Source: Pandoraea capi
Lineage (GTDB): Bacteria > Pseudomonadota > Gammaproteobacteria > Burkholderiales > Burkholderiaceae
DNA: 64,000 bases
Direction: 5' to 3'
NCBI RefSeq assembly: GCF_902459735.1
Contig: NZ_CABPRV010000009.1
Coordinates: forward strand, 186,001-250,000
In this document: positions 30,309-40,814 of the stretch, piece after piece
Layout: each line of letters starts with the position of its first letter
Numbering within the stretch: the stretch's first letter is position 1
Translations under genes and position numbers: made by a program
The notes under the pieces: generated by a model
What the model was told of the DNA's origin: nothing
What the model saw: only the letters and a program-made list of their open reading frames with translations
The model's database searches: none

Positions 30309-32444
30309 TCATCGTTTTGTGACGATCTCGTCCATCTCCGCCTTCGTGCGGGCGAATTCCTTTTCGAAGTCCAGTGTGCGACGCGTCGTCGACACCGCCA
30401 TCAACACCGAACTGCCACCCTCCGGCGTGTCCTTGACCCACAGCCACAAACGCCGCTCGCGCACGTAGAACATCGAGAAAATGCCGAGCACCAGCAGTAA
30501 GCTGCCAAGATACACGATCTTTTTACCCGGGGATCGCGTGAGCTGAAAGACGCTGGCCTGGATTTGCTCGAACGAATCGAGCTGCAGGAAGACCGGTGCG
30601 TCGTACAGGAAATTGTCGGACAGCGCGTTGGTAGCCGTATGCACGAATCGCTCGCTCTCCGGCGCCGGCGCCATTTCGGGCTGACCGGCCTTCTCGCGGG
30701 CGACCTGCCAGAGCTGCCAGATCGCGCCGTCCAGAATGCGTCGGAACATGACCGCTGCGTTCGACTGCTGCTCCGGCGGTACCTTCTCGTTCACGAATTC
30801 GGCGATCGCCTGCAAACCGCCCGTCGCATGGCCATCCTTGCTCGCCGGAATCGCCCCCGCGAACAGATCCAGTTCACGCTTGGCACTCTCCTGCAACTGA
30901 CCACGCAGTTCGGCAGACGTTTGCGCCGGCAGCGACTGCGCCGCGAACCGGCGCGCAGCCTCGCCGCGGGCACCGTCATCCTGAAGGGCGGCGCGCAACA
31001 GCATCCATTGCTTGACGGAGCCATCGGCGTCCGCCGGGATGCGCAGATACTGGAACGGGCCATCCGGGGTGTCACGCACCCCCGTCATGAATACACGCTC
31101 GCCGTCTTCCACCATAATCGGCAGCATGTAATTGCGGTACTCCTTCGCCTGACCGCTACGGTCGCGTACCTTGTACTGCACGGACGGGCCGACGTTGCGC
31201 AGGTCCTTGCTCAGATCGGAGCGCGCGCCGGAACCGAGTTGCGCACTCAGGTCATCGCGCAGCGACTTGCGGGCCACGCCGCGCACGTCGCGCTCGCCGC
31301 TGCCATTGCTGATGTTCTCGACGTTGATGGCGCGGAAGTCGCTGAACTCGACCGTGTACTCGTCCTTGCCGGCCGCACCGCCGCGCAGTTGGGTCGAGCC
31401 GCCGATGTCGCCGGAAAACGCGAAGGTACGATCCGTCGCGCCGCGCATGGGATAACCGGTGAGCTTCAGTTTGCTGCCGCCGTCCTCGAAGCTCGACTGA
31501 TAGATCGCCACGCCCTTGTAAATGAACGGCTCGTTGACCTTCACAGTCGCGTCCATCGTCTTGCCGGTCTCGGGGTCGGTGACCACGATGTCGCTCGCGA
31601 AGAGCTTGGGCATGCCCGTCGAGTAGTAATCGACGTGGAATTTCTTCAGTTCGATGGCGAACGGCAGATCCTGCACCACCGAGCCATCCTGAAAATTCAG
31701 AATCGCCGTCGTCGATTTGCCGCCTTCCGGCACGAATGCGTAGCCGCGGAAAGCGGGGTTATTCGGCGAAAGTCGATGCGTCTCCGGAATCTGCGCGATC
31801 ACGGCATTGCCTTGCAGCGGCGATTTGCCGAACAGCGCCATCTGGGCACGAATCAGCAGATCGCTGTCCACGAGGCCACCCAGACAGATGATGACGATCG
31901 CACTGTGCGCGAAGATGTAGCCGATCTTGTTGATCGCACCGGCTTTCGCGGCCACGAGCGTCGCGCCTTCGCGCTCACGCACGACGAAGCGGTAACCGCG
32001 ATGTCCGAGATAGCCCGTCACCCGCTTGAGCAGATCGACACGCGACAACGGCCCGACGTATTCGGCCTTGTGACCGAACGCACGCAGGCTGCCTTCGCGC
32101 ACGTGGTCGCGCCAGCTCCGAATGTCCGCGATCATCTTCGGCGCGTTGCGCACGATGCACAGCGTCGTCGACGCCATCAGGAAGAAGAGGATCAGCAGGA
32201 ACCACCACGAGCTGTACACGGTGTACAGCCCGAGCGAGCGAAAGACGTCGGCCCAGAACGGACCGAACTGATTGACGTAATTGGGGTAAGGGTCGCCCTG
32301 CTTGAGCACGGTGCCAACGATGCTGGCAATCGCGAGCACGGTGAGCAGACTGATGGCGAAGCGCATCGAGCTGACCAGCTCGACGCCGTCGCGCACCCAT
32401 CGTTGCGCTCCCTTGATCTGCATTCCGGAGGTACTGATGCTCAT
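30309..32444 (-). CDS. resB: System II cytochrome c biogenesis protein ResB
   Basis: 711 residues. Three membrane helices lie near the N-terminus, starting with FAISLLTVLAIASIVGTVLK, and one at the C-terminus (IVYLGSLLLVLGIFSMFYV). Between them is a large periplasmic region with FGPFWADVFRSLGLYTVYSSWW and NEPFIYKGVAIYQSSFEDGG typical of ResB/Ccs1. It works with CcsB as the haem lyase/exporter for cytochromes c. The start ATG at 32444 gives MSISTSGM; an ATG 21 bases later is an alternative. Its stop overlaps a possible ccsB start. Confidence 0.94.
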   Translation of the reverse strand: MSISTSGMQIKGAQRWVRDGVELVSSMRFAISLLTVLAIASIVGTVLKQGDPYPNYVNQFGPFWADVFRSLGLYTVYSSWWFLLILFFLMASTTLCIVRNAPKMIADIRSWRDHVREGSLRAFGHKAEYVGPLSRVDLLKRVTGYLGHRGYRFVVREREGATLVAAKAGAINKIGYIFAHSAIVIICLGGLVDSDLLIRAQMALFGKSPLQGNAVIAQIPETHRLSPNNPAFRGYAFVPEGGKSTTAILNFQDGSVVQDLPFAIELKKFHVDYYSTGMPKLFASDIVVTDPETGKTMDATVKVNEPFIYKGVAIYQSSFEDGGSKLKLTGYPMRGATDRTFAFSGDIGGSTQLRGGAAGKDEYTVEFSDFRAINVENISNGSGERDVRGVARKSLRDDLSAQLGSGARSDLSKDLRNVGPSVQYKVRDRSGQAKEYRNYMLPIMVEDGERVFMTGVRDTPDGPFQYLRIPADADGSVKQWMLLRAALQDDGARGEAARRFAAQSLPAQTSAELRGQLQESAKRELDLFAGAIPASKDGHATGGLQAIAEFVNEKVPPEQQSNAAVMFRRILDGAIWQLWQVAREKAGQPEMAPAPESERFVHTATNALSDNFLYDAPVFLQLDSFEQIQASVFQLTRSPGKKIVYLGSLLLVLGIFSMFYVRERRLWLWVKDTPEGGSSVLMAVSTTRRTLDFEKEFARTKAEMDEIVTKR

Positions 32445-32458
32445 CCTGTTTCCGACAA

Positions 32459-32496
32459 CAAAAAAGGGCGGGGACGCGTATCTCACGCGCCCGCCA
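32459..32496 (-). terminator. Terminator between cytochrome c4 and resB
   Basis: On the minus strand GGCGGGCGCG and CGCGTCCCCGCC form a GC-rich stem with a two-base bulge, followed by a run of six T (32460-32465). The resB start is 15 bases further, so it may act as an attenuator for resB-ccsB. Confidence 0.65.
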
Positions 32497-32619
32497 CCCT
32501 GTGTATGCTAAACCAGTTCGCTCCCGTCGCTCTGCGGCGCCGTGACTGGTTTCGTTATAAGTCAGCGAATATACCCTGACGTTCACATGGTGTCAGGGCA
32601 GGGCTCCCGATCATCACGC

Positions 32620-33276
32620 TTAGCGCAGACCGGCGATGTAATCCGCGACGGCTTTGATTTCCTTGTCTGACAGACGGCCACCGATCGTGTGCATCGGCGC
32701 GTTGTTGCCGCGCGTTTCGTCGCGGAACGCCACAAGCTGAGCCGCGGTGTATTCCGCCCACTGACCGGACAGACGTGGGTACTGCGACGGCATGCCTGCG
32801 CCCGTCGGGCCATGACACGCGGCGCAGGCCGGCACGCCCTTCTCCGCGATGCCGCCACGGTAAATCTTCTCGCCGAGCGGCACAGTGTCCTTGTTGCGGG
32901 CGGCCCCCGGTTTCGCCGTCTGTGACGCGAAGTACGCCGACACGTTGCGCATGTCCTGATCGGAGAGCGCCGCGACCATGCCAGCCATGATGGGGTTATT
33001 ACGCGCGGGAGTCTTGCCGGGCTGCGCCTTGAAGTCGACGAGCTGCTTGTAGAGATATTCGGAATGTTGACCGGCCAGCTTCGGATAAGCCCCACCGGTG
33101 CTGTTGCCGTCGGCCGCGTGGCACGCGGCGCAGACCTGACTGGCAATGGCCTGTCCCCGGGCCAGATCGGGTTTGGCGGGCGCCTGAGGCTCGGCGGCCT
33201 GTCCTGCACCGCTCAGAAGAAAGCATGCCAGCGCCAACGGTGTTGCAGCGAGAGACTTCCACACTCCTCGGTTCAT
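32620..33276 (-). CDS. Cytochrome c4 (dihaem)
   Basis: 218 residues. A signal peptide (cleavage about GAGQAAEP) precedes two similar cytochrome c domains, each with a CAACH haem site (first at Cys49-His53) and a later methionine ligand (NNPIMAGM and NNAPMHTIGG). Cytochrome c4 ferries electrons in the periplasm to terminal oxidases. I chose the ATG at 33276 with AGG seven bases before it; a GTG two codons upstream is possible. Its location beside the resB-ccsB maturation genes fits. Confidence 0.94.
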   Translation of the reverse strand: MNRGVWKSLAATPLALACFLLSGAGQAAEPQAPAKPDLARGQAIASQVCAACHAADGNSTGGAYPKLAGQHSEYLYKQLVDFKAQPGKTPARNNPIMAGMVAALSDQDMRNVSAYFASQTAKPGAARNKDTVPLGEKIYRGGIAEKGVPACAACHGPTGAGMPSQYPRLSGQWAEYTAAQLVAFRDETRGNNAPMHTIGGRLSDKEIKAVADYIAGLR

Positions 33277-33573
33277 TCGCACACCTTATATCTGTTTTGT
33301 CGGGAAATCGGTCGTTCGAACTCACCGTCCGACGCCGCGTTTCTCCTCCAACCTCACGGCGCGCGAGACGTTCGGGCAAGCCCTGGCAAGGCCAAGGTTA
33401 ACTTTCATATTGTACAATAAAGACTTTCCCCGGCTTTAGGGGATTCCATGTAGAAGGCCGCAGAACGGGGCTTCCCGGCCTGTCGCCGGCGGGCGTCGAA
33501 CCTGCCGTTTTTGCGTGCCTGCGCCCGCGTTGCAGCCCGATGCCAATGGTTGCTGCGCTCCCCGGTTTCCGTC

Positions 33574-34242
33574 ATGTCCCTACTTCATCAAGCCCGCTTC
33601 TTTACGACCGTCAATCATCTGCGCGACCTGCCGCCCACGGCCGTGCCCGAGGTCGCCTTCGCGGGCCGCTCGAACGCGGGCAAGTCCAGCGCGCTCAACA
33701 TCCTGTGCAATCAGAAGCGTCTGGCGTTCTCCAGCAAGACGCCGGGCCGCACGCAACACATCAACTATTTCGAGATCGCTCACCTTGAGCACCTTTATGG
33801 CTACCTCGTCGATTTGCCCGGTTACGGCTATGCCGAGGTCGGCGGCGGCGTAAAGGTGCACTGGCAGCAGCTTCTCGGCGACTATCTGGTGCAGCGCCCG
33901 CAGTTGCGCGGCCTGGTGCTCGTGATGGACTCGCGCCGTCCGTTCACGGACCTGGACTGCGAGCTCATCGACTGGTTCATGCCGACGGGGCGCCCCATTC
34001 ACGCGCTGCTGACGAAGGCCGACAAGCTCACGCGCCAGGAATCCACGAACGTGCTGCGCGAGACGCAAAAGCGCCTGTCCGCGTTGCCGCGCACCGATGG
34101 CCTGCCGTCCGACGATCCGTCTGTGCCGGCGCAATTCACGGCGCAGTTGTTCTCGTCGCTCAAGCGGACCGGTGTCGACGCCGCGCAGCGCGTGCTCGAG
34201 GACTGGCTCGCCATTCCGGCACGAGACACTGCGAAAAAGTAA
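33574..34242 (+). CDS. engB: Ribosome biogenesis GTP-binding protein EngB (YsxC/YihA)
   Basis: 222 residues, a TRAFAC-class GTPase needed for 50S subunit assembly. GTP motifs are G1 GRSNAGKS (near residue 31), G2 KTPGRTQ, G3 DLPGYGYA and G4 TKAD. The ATG at 33574 begins MSLLHQARF; the frame is open 21 codons further upstream without similarity. It is divergent from cytochrome c4, with a 297-base gap holding an AT-rich stretch near 33407-33422 that could carry promoters. Confidence 0.95.
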   Translation: MSLLHQARFFTTVNHLRDLPPTAVPEVAFAGRSNAGKSSALNILCNQKRLAFSSKTPGRTQHINYFEIAHLEHLYGYLVDLPGYGYAEVGGGVKVHWQQLLGDYLVQRPQLRGLVLVMDSRRPFTDLDCELIDWFMPTGRPIHALLTKADKLTRQESTNVLRETQKRLSALPRTDGLPSDDPSVPAQFTAQLFSSLKRTGVDAAQRVLEDWLAIPARDTAKK

Positions 34243-34604
34243 GCCTTTCCTCGTCGGATGTCTCCCGCAGATCCGGCACATCCGGCGTATATCCTGACGT
34301 ATCCGACGGGTGTCTTGCCGCGATGGCAAGACACTGACATCCGGTTCCGGTTTAGCGTTTTAAACGCCATTTTCGCTTGGCACGCCAGCTTTCTAAGGTA
34401 GACGTTCAACGCACATACCGAGCGCGACAAATCGTCGCGGCGGGCTGGGCCCTACATCGGTTGGTTCTGAACTGGATCGATGACGCGAAGCGACAGAGGG
34501 CGACCATCGTCCGAATGGACGATGCCGAAGAGAAACCGACAGAACGTGCGGCGTTCAGGGACGTTGCCTGACCATTGCCCGGACGTTGCAACGATTCGAG
34601 CGCA
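34243..34604. other. Gap after engB, no supported gene
   Basis: 362 bases without a convincing frame. A 64-codon frame at 34380-34571 has no recognisable family. A GCGTTTTAAACGC near-palindrome lies about 34353. The small-RNA candidate and its terminator follow at 34605. Confidence 0.4.
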
Positions 34605-34725
34605 CATAAAAAAACCGCCGTGTAGGCACGGCGGGTTTAAATAAGCCTTATCGTAGAACGACAGGCGCCCGCTCAGGGAGGAGAAGCGGGGGACGTCACA
34701 CACAGTGCGAACATCCGGTTGGTAT
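34605..34725 (-). ncRNA. Candidate small RNA with CUCCUCC loop
   Basis: On the minus strand a 6-bp stem CCCGCT/AGCGGG (34690-34685 and 34673-34668) shows the 11-nt loop TCTCCTCCCTG, complementary to Shine-Dalgarno sequences. It is followed by about 30 bases and then a textbook terminator with a run of seven T (34614-34608). No minus-strand gene exists within 1.2 kb upstream for this terminator to serve. The 5' end is unknown; a promoter is not clear. The layout, a seed loop plus terminator hairpin, is that of trans-acting bacterial small RNAs. Confidence 0.5.
34608..34638 (-). terminator. Strong orphan terminator upstream of hemB
   Basis: AAACCGCCGTG (34612-34622) pairs with CACGGCGGGTTT (34627-34638), one bulged G, loop TAGG. 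The seven A at 34608-34614 are a T-run on the minus strand. It points away from hemB and towards engB. Confidence 0.75.
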
Positions 34726-34734
34726 GATATACCA
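34720..34734. promoter_or_regulatory. Palindrome TGGTAT-GAT-ATACCA upstream of hemB
   Basis: A perfect 6-bp inverted repeat with a 3-base spacer lies 160 bases before hemB and at the 5' side of the small-RNA candidate. TGGTnnnnnnnACCA-like sites are typical of GntR/FadR-family repressors. It also contains TATGAT, a possible -10 for hemB. Confidence 0.4.
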
Positions 34735-34798
34735 TGCGTTCGAAAGTTTCCCGGCAAGCGCCCTTTTTTGCGCGCCTTCCCTCTTACGGAATCGTTGA

Positions 34799-35893
<1,095 letters not shown>

Positions 35894-35903
35894 GCGAGCG
35901 CCT

Positions 35904-35961
35904 GCCGATATGGTGAGCGGGGACGTCGGACTGACGTTCCCGCCGAAAACGAAATATCGGC
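35904..35961. terminator. Nested inverted repeats between convergent hemB and dsbD
   Basis: The outer arms GCCGATAT (35904-35911) and ATATCGGC (35954-35961) enclose an inner 10-bp stem GCGGGGACGT/ACGTTCCCGC (35917-35926 and 35934-35943) with one mismatch. It probably ends transcription from both sides, although no T-run follows. Confidence 0.5.
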
Positions 35962-36008
35962 AATTTGTGGCGCTGTCCGATACCGCGACATCCACCTGAA
36001 TAGCCGCA

Positions 36009-37988
36009 TCAAACGGCGGGGCCGTATGCCTTGTCGAGGCTTCGGAGAAATTGATCCGCAGACTGAGCCCCAATGACGCGCGTCCCGGCGACTTCCTTGC
36101 CGCTTGCGTCGAAGAAGATAATCCCCGGCGGCCCAAACAATCCGAAACGCTTGAGTAATGCCTGATCGTCGGCGTTGTTGGCCGTCACGTCGGCTTGCAC
36201 GAGCACCATTTGATCCAGACGCGCTTTGACACGCGGGTCGGTGAAAACAAAGCGCTCCATTTCCTTGCAACTAATGCACCAGTCCGCATAGAAGTCGAAC
36301 ATCACCGGACGCCCCGCCGTCGCCACCACCTGATCCAGCTCGGCGTTGCTGCGTACACGCTGGAACTTGACGCCTTCCGTTGTCGGCGCACCCGCATTGG
36401 CGCTCCCGGAAGCTACCGTCGACAACCCCGCCAACGGCATCAATGGATCGCGCGCGCCGGCCGCTGCGCCCACCAGAGCGACGGCCCCCAACAAGGCAAC
36501 GGCAACGCCCAGGCCCTTAAGCAGACGACGGGCACCACTCGCGCCATCCGGTAAGTTGTCGAAAACGCGCATGAACGTGGCGGCAACCAGCAGGAGCACA
36601 CCTGCCCCCAGCAACAGCACAGGCGTTGCCAGCAGCGGACGAACGATCCACAACGCCACACCGAGCAGAAGGAAGCCGAAGAAGCGCTTCACACCGTCCA
36701 TCCAGGCCCCGGCGCGCGGCAGCAATGCACCGCCTCCACCAGCCAGAATCACGAGCGGTAACCCCATACCCAGCGACAGGGAGAAAAGCGTTGCGCCGCC
36801 GAACACCGCGTCTCCGGTCTTGGCGATGAATGCGAGCGCCGCTGCCAGCGGTGCCGTGACGCATGGGCTGACGATCAGCCCCGACAACACGCCCATCATC
36901 GCAGCGCCAATCCATTGCCCGGATTTTTGCTGGCGCGCGGCGTTGTCGATTCTGTCGCGCAATGCCGCAGGCAACTGAATCTCGTACATGCCGAACATCG
37001 ACAGCGACAGGATGACCATCAGTAGGGCAAACAGTGCGAGGACCCACGGTGCTTGCAGGAACGCAATCAAACCTTGCCCGAGCAGGCCGGCGGCAACCCC
37101 GATGACCGTGTTCACAATGGCCATACCGAGGACGTAGGCGATAGCCAGACGCACCGCCTTGCCCCGACTCGCTTCCTGCCCGGCCACGATCGACAACAGA
37201 ATCGGCACCATCGGCAACACACAAGGCGTGAAAGCTAATCCAACTCCGAGCGCAAAAAAGATAGCCAGAGCGAGCACAAAGCTACCGCCCGAGAGAATGC
37301 GCTCGGCTTCGCTGTAATCTTCGCGAGCCGACAACCATCCGCCCGAAGCGTTGGCGGGCACAACCGGCGCAGCGGCAGACGCATCATTCGCCGCCGACGA
37401 ATTACCGCCCAACAGCGCCTGAGTTGCTGCGCCGGCGCCCGGCACCACACTCGCCCCACTCCCACCAGCGCTGCCCACCGCTGCCGCAGAGATCTTCAGC
37501 GGTTTGTCCATCGGCGGGTAACATAACCCCTTGTCCGCACAACCCTGCATGGTCACATTCAGCGTGAACGGGCCATTGGCCTTGCTGATCGGGATACGCA
37601 CCTCGATCGGCTCGTGGTACACCTCCATGTCCTTCCCGAAAGTCTCGTCATGCTTGACTTCGCCTTTCGGAAATTCCGGTGTACCGAGCGTTACCGCAGG
37701 ATTATCGGCAGCAAACGCAAATCGCTCCCGATAGAGGTAATAGCCCTTGGCGACTTCGAAGCGCAACAACACAGCCCCGGGCTGTTCCGTCTTCGACACC
37801 TTGAAGGCGACATCCGGGTCCAGGAAATCGTCGGCGGCATGGGCACGCCCCACGCCCACTGTCAGCACGATCAACAGCATCATCAGCGCGAACGACCACA
37901 GTTGCTGAGCGCGATGCTTCATTGCCTCACGGGTGAAGCCATGCGCTCCATCGAGCCCCGGTGCTGCCATCGTCTTCAGGTCAAACAT
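36009..37988 (-). CDS. dsbD: Thiol:disulfide interchange protein DsbD
   Basis: 659 residues with the three DsbD parts. The periplasmic alpha domain has cysteines in MQGCADKGLCYPP. The eight-helix membrane core has GLAFTPCVLPMVP and LIVSPCVTAPLAA. The C-terminal thioredoxin domain has ADWCISCKEM. It carries reducing power from cytoplasmic thioredoxin to periplasmic DsbC and cytochrome c maturation, matching resB/ccsB nearby. The ATG at 37988 has GGGGGG seven bases ahead and overlaps cutA by 8 bases; a methionine at residue 23 (MKHRAQQLW) would give a tidier signal peptide. Confidence 0.95.
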   Translation of the reverse strand: MFDLKTMAAPGLDGAHGFTREAMKHRAQQLWSFALMMLLIVLTVGVGRAHAADDFLDPDVAFKVSKTEQPGAVLLRFEVAKGYYLYRERFAFAADNPAVTLGTPEFPKGEVKHDETFGKDMEVYHEPIEVRIPISKANGPFTLNVTMQGCADKGLCYPPMDKPLKISAAAVGSAGGSGASVVPGAGAATQALLGGNSSAANDASAAAPVVPANASGGWLSAREDYSEAERILSGGSFVLALAIFFALGVGLAFTPCVLPMVPILLSIVAGQEASRGKAVRLAIAYVLGMAIVNTVIGVAAGLLGQGLIAFLQAPWVLALFALLMVILSLSMFGMYEIQLPAALRDRIDNAARQQKSGQWIGAAMMGVLSGLIVSPCVTAPLAAALAFIAKTGDAVFGGATLFSLSLGMGLPLVILAGGGGALLPRAGAWMDGVKRFFGFLLLGVALWIVRPLLATPVLLLGAGVLLLVAATFMRVFDNLPDGASGARRLLKGLGVAVALLGAVALVGAAAGARDPLMPLAGLSTVASGSANAGAPTTEGVKFQRVRSNAELDQVVATAGRPVMFDFYADWCISCKEMERFVFTDPRVKARLDQMVLVQADVTANNADDQALLKRFGLFGPPGIIFFDASGKEVAGTRVIGAQSADQFLRSLDKAYGPAV

Positions 37989-38313
37989 GCAATTCCCCCC
38001 GCGTCTCATCCTCGACCCAACGCGCATACGCGGGCAACGCCACACTCGCCGGCCATGCGACGATCTCCGGGACGTCATAAGGATGGTGTTCTTTGATGTA
38101 CTGCTCCAAAGCGCTGTAGCGCGCGGCAGTCGTTTTGATCATGAGCGGCACTTCGACGCTCGTTTCACGTTTGCCTTGCCAGCGATAGCTCGAGCGCACC
38201 GGCGCCAGTTGCTGGACGCATGCCGCCAGACGGCCAGCTAGCATGCCGTCCGTCGCCGCGTCGGCGCTAGCCTCGTCAGGGAAGATCGTCATGACAATAA
38301 GAAGGGCATCCAT
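37981..38313 (-). CDS. cutA: Divalent cation tolerance protein CutA
   Basis: 110 residues, a trimeric CutA1-type protein linked to copper tolerance. Family marks are [49 protein letters not shown] and [14 protein letters not shown]. It precedes dsbD with an 8-base overlap, the cutA-dsbD pair known from E. coli, so they are co-transcribed. The ATG at 38313 fits the family; a TTG seven codons upstream is not needed. The Shine-Dalgarno is weak. Confidence 0.94.
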   Translation of the reverse strand: MDALLIVMTIFPDEASADAATDGMLAGRLAACVQQLAPVRSSYRWQGKRETSVEVPLMIKTTAARYSALEQYIKEHHPYDVPEIVAWPASVALPAYARWVEDETRGELHV

Positions 38314-38433
38314 GATGTGCGGTAGACCGTTCAAGCGTAAGGTTGTTCACTGTACACCGACACTGCGGAACATGTGCGCATGGCAGGTGATTTCCAGACG
38401 CGTCCGAGCACTCGCTCAGACAACACCTCAAAA

Positions 38434-38466
38434 TGAAAAAAGCCAGGTCGATGACCTGGCTTCTTC
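38434..38466 (-). terminator. Terminator of the alpha ribosomal operon
   Basis: AGCCAGGTC (38441-38449) and GACCTGGCT (38453-38461) form a perfect 9-bp stem. The A-run at 38436-38440 is a T-run on the minus strand, 45 bases beyond rplQ. Confidence 0.85.
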
Positions 38467-38506
38467 TTTACGGCTGACAGTCTTGAAAGACCGTTGCGCG
38501 AATCGC

Positions 38507-38899
38507 TTACTCAGCGACTTCCGGCGCTTCCGTGTCAACTTCCGGACGATCCAGCAGTTCGACGAAAGCCATCGGCGCATTGTCACCCACGCGGAAACCC
38601 ATCTTCAGGATACGCAGGTAGCCGCCCGGACGGTTGGCAAAACGCGGGCCGAGTTCGTTGAACAGCTTCGTGACCATGTCACGATCGCGCAGGCGGTTGA
38701 ACGCCAGACGACGGTTAGCCACGGAGTCCTTCTTGCCCAGCGTGATGAGGGGTTCGACGACCTTACGCAGTTCCTTGGCCTTCGGCAGCGTGGTCTTGAT
38801 GGCTTCGTGCTGGAGCAGCGAGTTCGACATGTTACGCAGCATAGCCAGACGGTGGCTGCTGGTACGATTCAGTTTACGCAAACCATGACGGTGACGCAT
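38507..38899 (-). CDS. rplQ: 50S ribosomal protein L17
   Basis: 130 residues. The N-terminal [17 protein letters not shown] and [13 protein letters not shown] are diagnostic of L17, which sits at the exit-tunnel side of the large subunit. It is the last gene of the alpha operon, 155 bases after rpoA, and a terminator follows. The C-terminal tail is acidic ([13 protein letters not shown]), as in other Burkholderiales. Confidence 0.97.
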   Translation of the reverse strand: MRHRHGLRKLNRTSSHRLAMLRNMSNSLLQHEAIKTTLPKAKELRKVVEPLITLGKKDSVANRRLAFNRLRDRDMVTKLFNELGPRFANRPGGYLRILKMGFRVGDNAPMAFVELLDRPEVDTEAPEVAE

Positions 38900-39023
38900 T
38901 TCAACTTTCCTTTAAACAGAGTTTTCGACCAAGCTCTTCTATCGGTGACAAACACCGCGGGCCGGTACCTTCGCATTCGGCCGTATCGGAACACTCCGAC
39001 GCGCCGCACTTACGTAGCAACAC

Positions 39024-39041
39024 GGCCGCCCAAGGGCGGCC
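39024..39041 (-). promoter_or_regulatory. Hairpin between rpoA and rplQ
   Basis: GGCCGCCC (39024-39031) and GGGCGGCC (39034-39041) form a perfect inverted repeat in the 155-base spacer. There is no T-run, so it may protect or process the transcript rather than end it. Confidence 0.45.
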
Positions 39042-39054
39042 ATGTCATTACACT

Positions 39055-40032
39055 TTACTTCTCGAGACCAGCCGGCGGCCAGTTTTCGAGTTTCATGCCG
39101 AGCGTGAGACCACGCGAGGCAAGCACTTCCTTGATCTCGTTGAGCGACTTGCGACCCAGGTTCGGGGTCTTGAGCAATTCGTTCTCGGTACGCTGGATCA
39201 GGTCGCCGATGTAGTAGATGTTTTCGGCCTTCAGGCAGTTGGCCGAACGCACCGTCAACTCGAGATCGTCCACCGGACGCAGCAGGATCGGATCGATCTG
39301 CGGCGCACGCGACGGCGCTTCGCTGGTAGCTTCCGTGCCTTCCAGCGCAGCGAACACCGACAGCTGGTCGACGAGGATGCGAGCCGATTGACGGATCGCT
39401 TCTTCCGGCGACACAACACCGTTGGTTTCGATGTTCATCACGAGCTTGTCCAGGTCGGTACGCTGTTCCACGCGGGCCGATTCGACCGCATAGCTCACGC
39501 GCTTGACCGGCGAGAACGACGCGTCGAGGACGATACGGCCGATAACCTTGGCCGACTCGTCGCCATAACGGCGCACGTTACCCGGGACATAACCACGACC
39601 CTTCTCGATCTTGATCTGAACGTCGAGCTTGCCGCCCTTGGCCAGATGCGCGATCACGTGATCGGGGTTGATCAGTTCCACATCATGCGGCACTTCGATA
39701 TCCGAAGCGCGCACCACACCTTCACCATCCTTGCGCAGCGTAACGGTGACTTCGTCACGGTTATGCAGCTTGAACACGACACCCTTGAGGTTCAACAGGA
39801 AGTTGACGACATCTTCCTGAACACCATCGATGGTGGAATATTCATGCACAACGCCGGCGATCGTCACTTCGGTCGGCGCATAGCCCACCATCGACGACAA
39901 CAGCACGCGGCGAAGCGCGTTGCCCAAGGTGTGGCCATAGCCACGTTCGAACGGCTCCATCACGACTTTGGCGTGATGCTCACCGACCGGCTCAACCGCA
40001 ATGATCTTGGGCTTCAACAAACTGGTTTGCAT
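39055..40032 (-). CDS. rpoA: RNA polymerase alpha subunit
   Basis: 325 residues. The N-terminal domain ([28 protein letters not shown]) dimerises and nucleates polymerase assembly. A flexible linker follows, and the C-terminal domain ([18 protein letters not shown] and [16 protein letters not shown]) binds UP elements and activators. The ATG at 40032 follows AAAGGAAACCT; the frame is open upstream without similarity. It is encoded between rpsD and rplQ as usual. Confidence 0.98.
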   Translation of the reverse strand: MQTSLLKPKIIAVEPVGEHHAKVVMEPFERGYGHTLGNALRRVLLSSMVGYAPTEVTIAGVVHEYSTIDGVQEDVVNFLLNLKGVVFKLHNRDEVTVTLRKDGEGVVRASDIEVPHDVELINPDHVIAHLAKGGKLDVQIKIEKGRGYVPGNVRRYGDESAKVIGRIVLDASFSPVKRVSYAVESARVEQRTDLDKLVMNIETNGVVSPEEAIRQSARILVDQLSVFAALEGTEATSEAPSRAPQIDPILLRPVDDLELTVRSANCLKAENIYYIGDLIQRTENELLKTPNLGRKSLNEIKEVLASRGLTLGMKLENWPPAGLEK

Positions 40033-40105
40033 AGGTTTCCTTTTCAATACCCTCGGCTCGTTACACCGATAAGGCTGATGGGTGACAACCTGCACGGAAC
40101 GCAAA

Positions 40106-40123
40106 ACGCGCCGTGAGGCGCGT
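40106..40123 (-). terminator. Weak hairpin between rpsD and rpoA
   Basis: ACGCGCC (40106-40112) and GGCGCGT (40117-40123) with loop GTGA are followed on the minus strand by TTTTGC. It could lower read-through into rpoA. Confidence 0.4.
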
Positions 40124-40138
40124 CAAGCATCATACGGA

Positions 40139-40762
40139 TTAACGCGAATACAATTCGACGATCAGGCTTTCGTTGATGTCGCCCGCGATATCGCTACGTT
40201 CCGGCAGTGCCTTGAAAGTGCCTTCCATCTTCTTGGCGTCAACCGAAACCCAGATCGGGAAACCGACTTGCTCAGCCAGCGTCAGTGCTTCTTGAATACG
40301 CACTTGCTTCTTCGACTTTTCGCGCACGGCGATCACGTCGCCGGCCTTGACCTTGATCGACGGGATGTTCGACACGACACCGTTCACCACGATTGCCTTG
40401 TGGCCAACGAGTTGGCGCGCTTCAGCGCGCGTCGAGCCGAAGCCCATGCGGTACACGACGTTGTCCAGGCGCGACTCGAGCAGTTGCAGCAGGTTTTCAC
40501 CCGTGTTGCCCTTGACGCGGTCGGCTTCCGCGAAATAACGACGGAACTGACGCTCAAGCACGCCGTAAATACGCTTGACCTTCTGCTTTTCGCGCAGCTG
40601 GTTGCCGTAGTCCGACGTACGAGCACCCGACGTGCGGCCATGCTGACCCGGCTTGCTATCCAGCTTGCACTTGTCGGCGAGCGAGCGACGTGCGCTCTTC
40701 AGGAAGAGGTCAGTACCTTCACGACGGGAGAGTTTGGCCTTCGGGCCGATATAACGTGCCAC
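40139..40762 (-). CDS. rpsD: 30S ribosomal protein S4
   Basis: 207 residues. Start [21 protein letters not shown] and the S4 RNA-binding domain [23 protein letters not shown] are diagnostic. S4 is a primary 16S rRNA binder and in E. coli also represses the alpha operon. The start codon is GTG. A 152-base leader with a promoter-like TATAAT and two strong stem-loops lies ahead, so rpsD may be separately controlled. Confidence 0.97.
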   Translation of the reverse strand: MARYIGPKAKLSRREGTDLFLKSARRSLADKCKLDSKPGQHGRTSGARTSDYGNQLREKQKVKRIYGVLERQFRRYFAEADRVKGNTGENLLQLLESRLDNVVYRMGFGSTRAEARQLVGHKAIVVNGVVSNIPSIKVKAGDVIAVREKSKKQVRIQEALTLAEQVGFPIWVSVDAKKMEGTFKALPERSDIAGDINESLIVELYSR

Positions 40763-40814
40763 GGTTGTTCCTTTATCTCAAAATTTGACGTAATGAACTT
40801 TGTCCACTACGCAA

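Noticed and set aside
30564-32579. A 671-codon plus-strand frame opposite resB
   Set aside because: Antisense of a conserved gene, no ribosome site, composition of a shadow frame.
34380-34571. A 64-codon frame in the engB-hemB gap
   Set aside because: No ribosome site and no recognisable similarity; the composition fits random GC-rich sequence.
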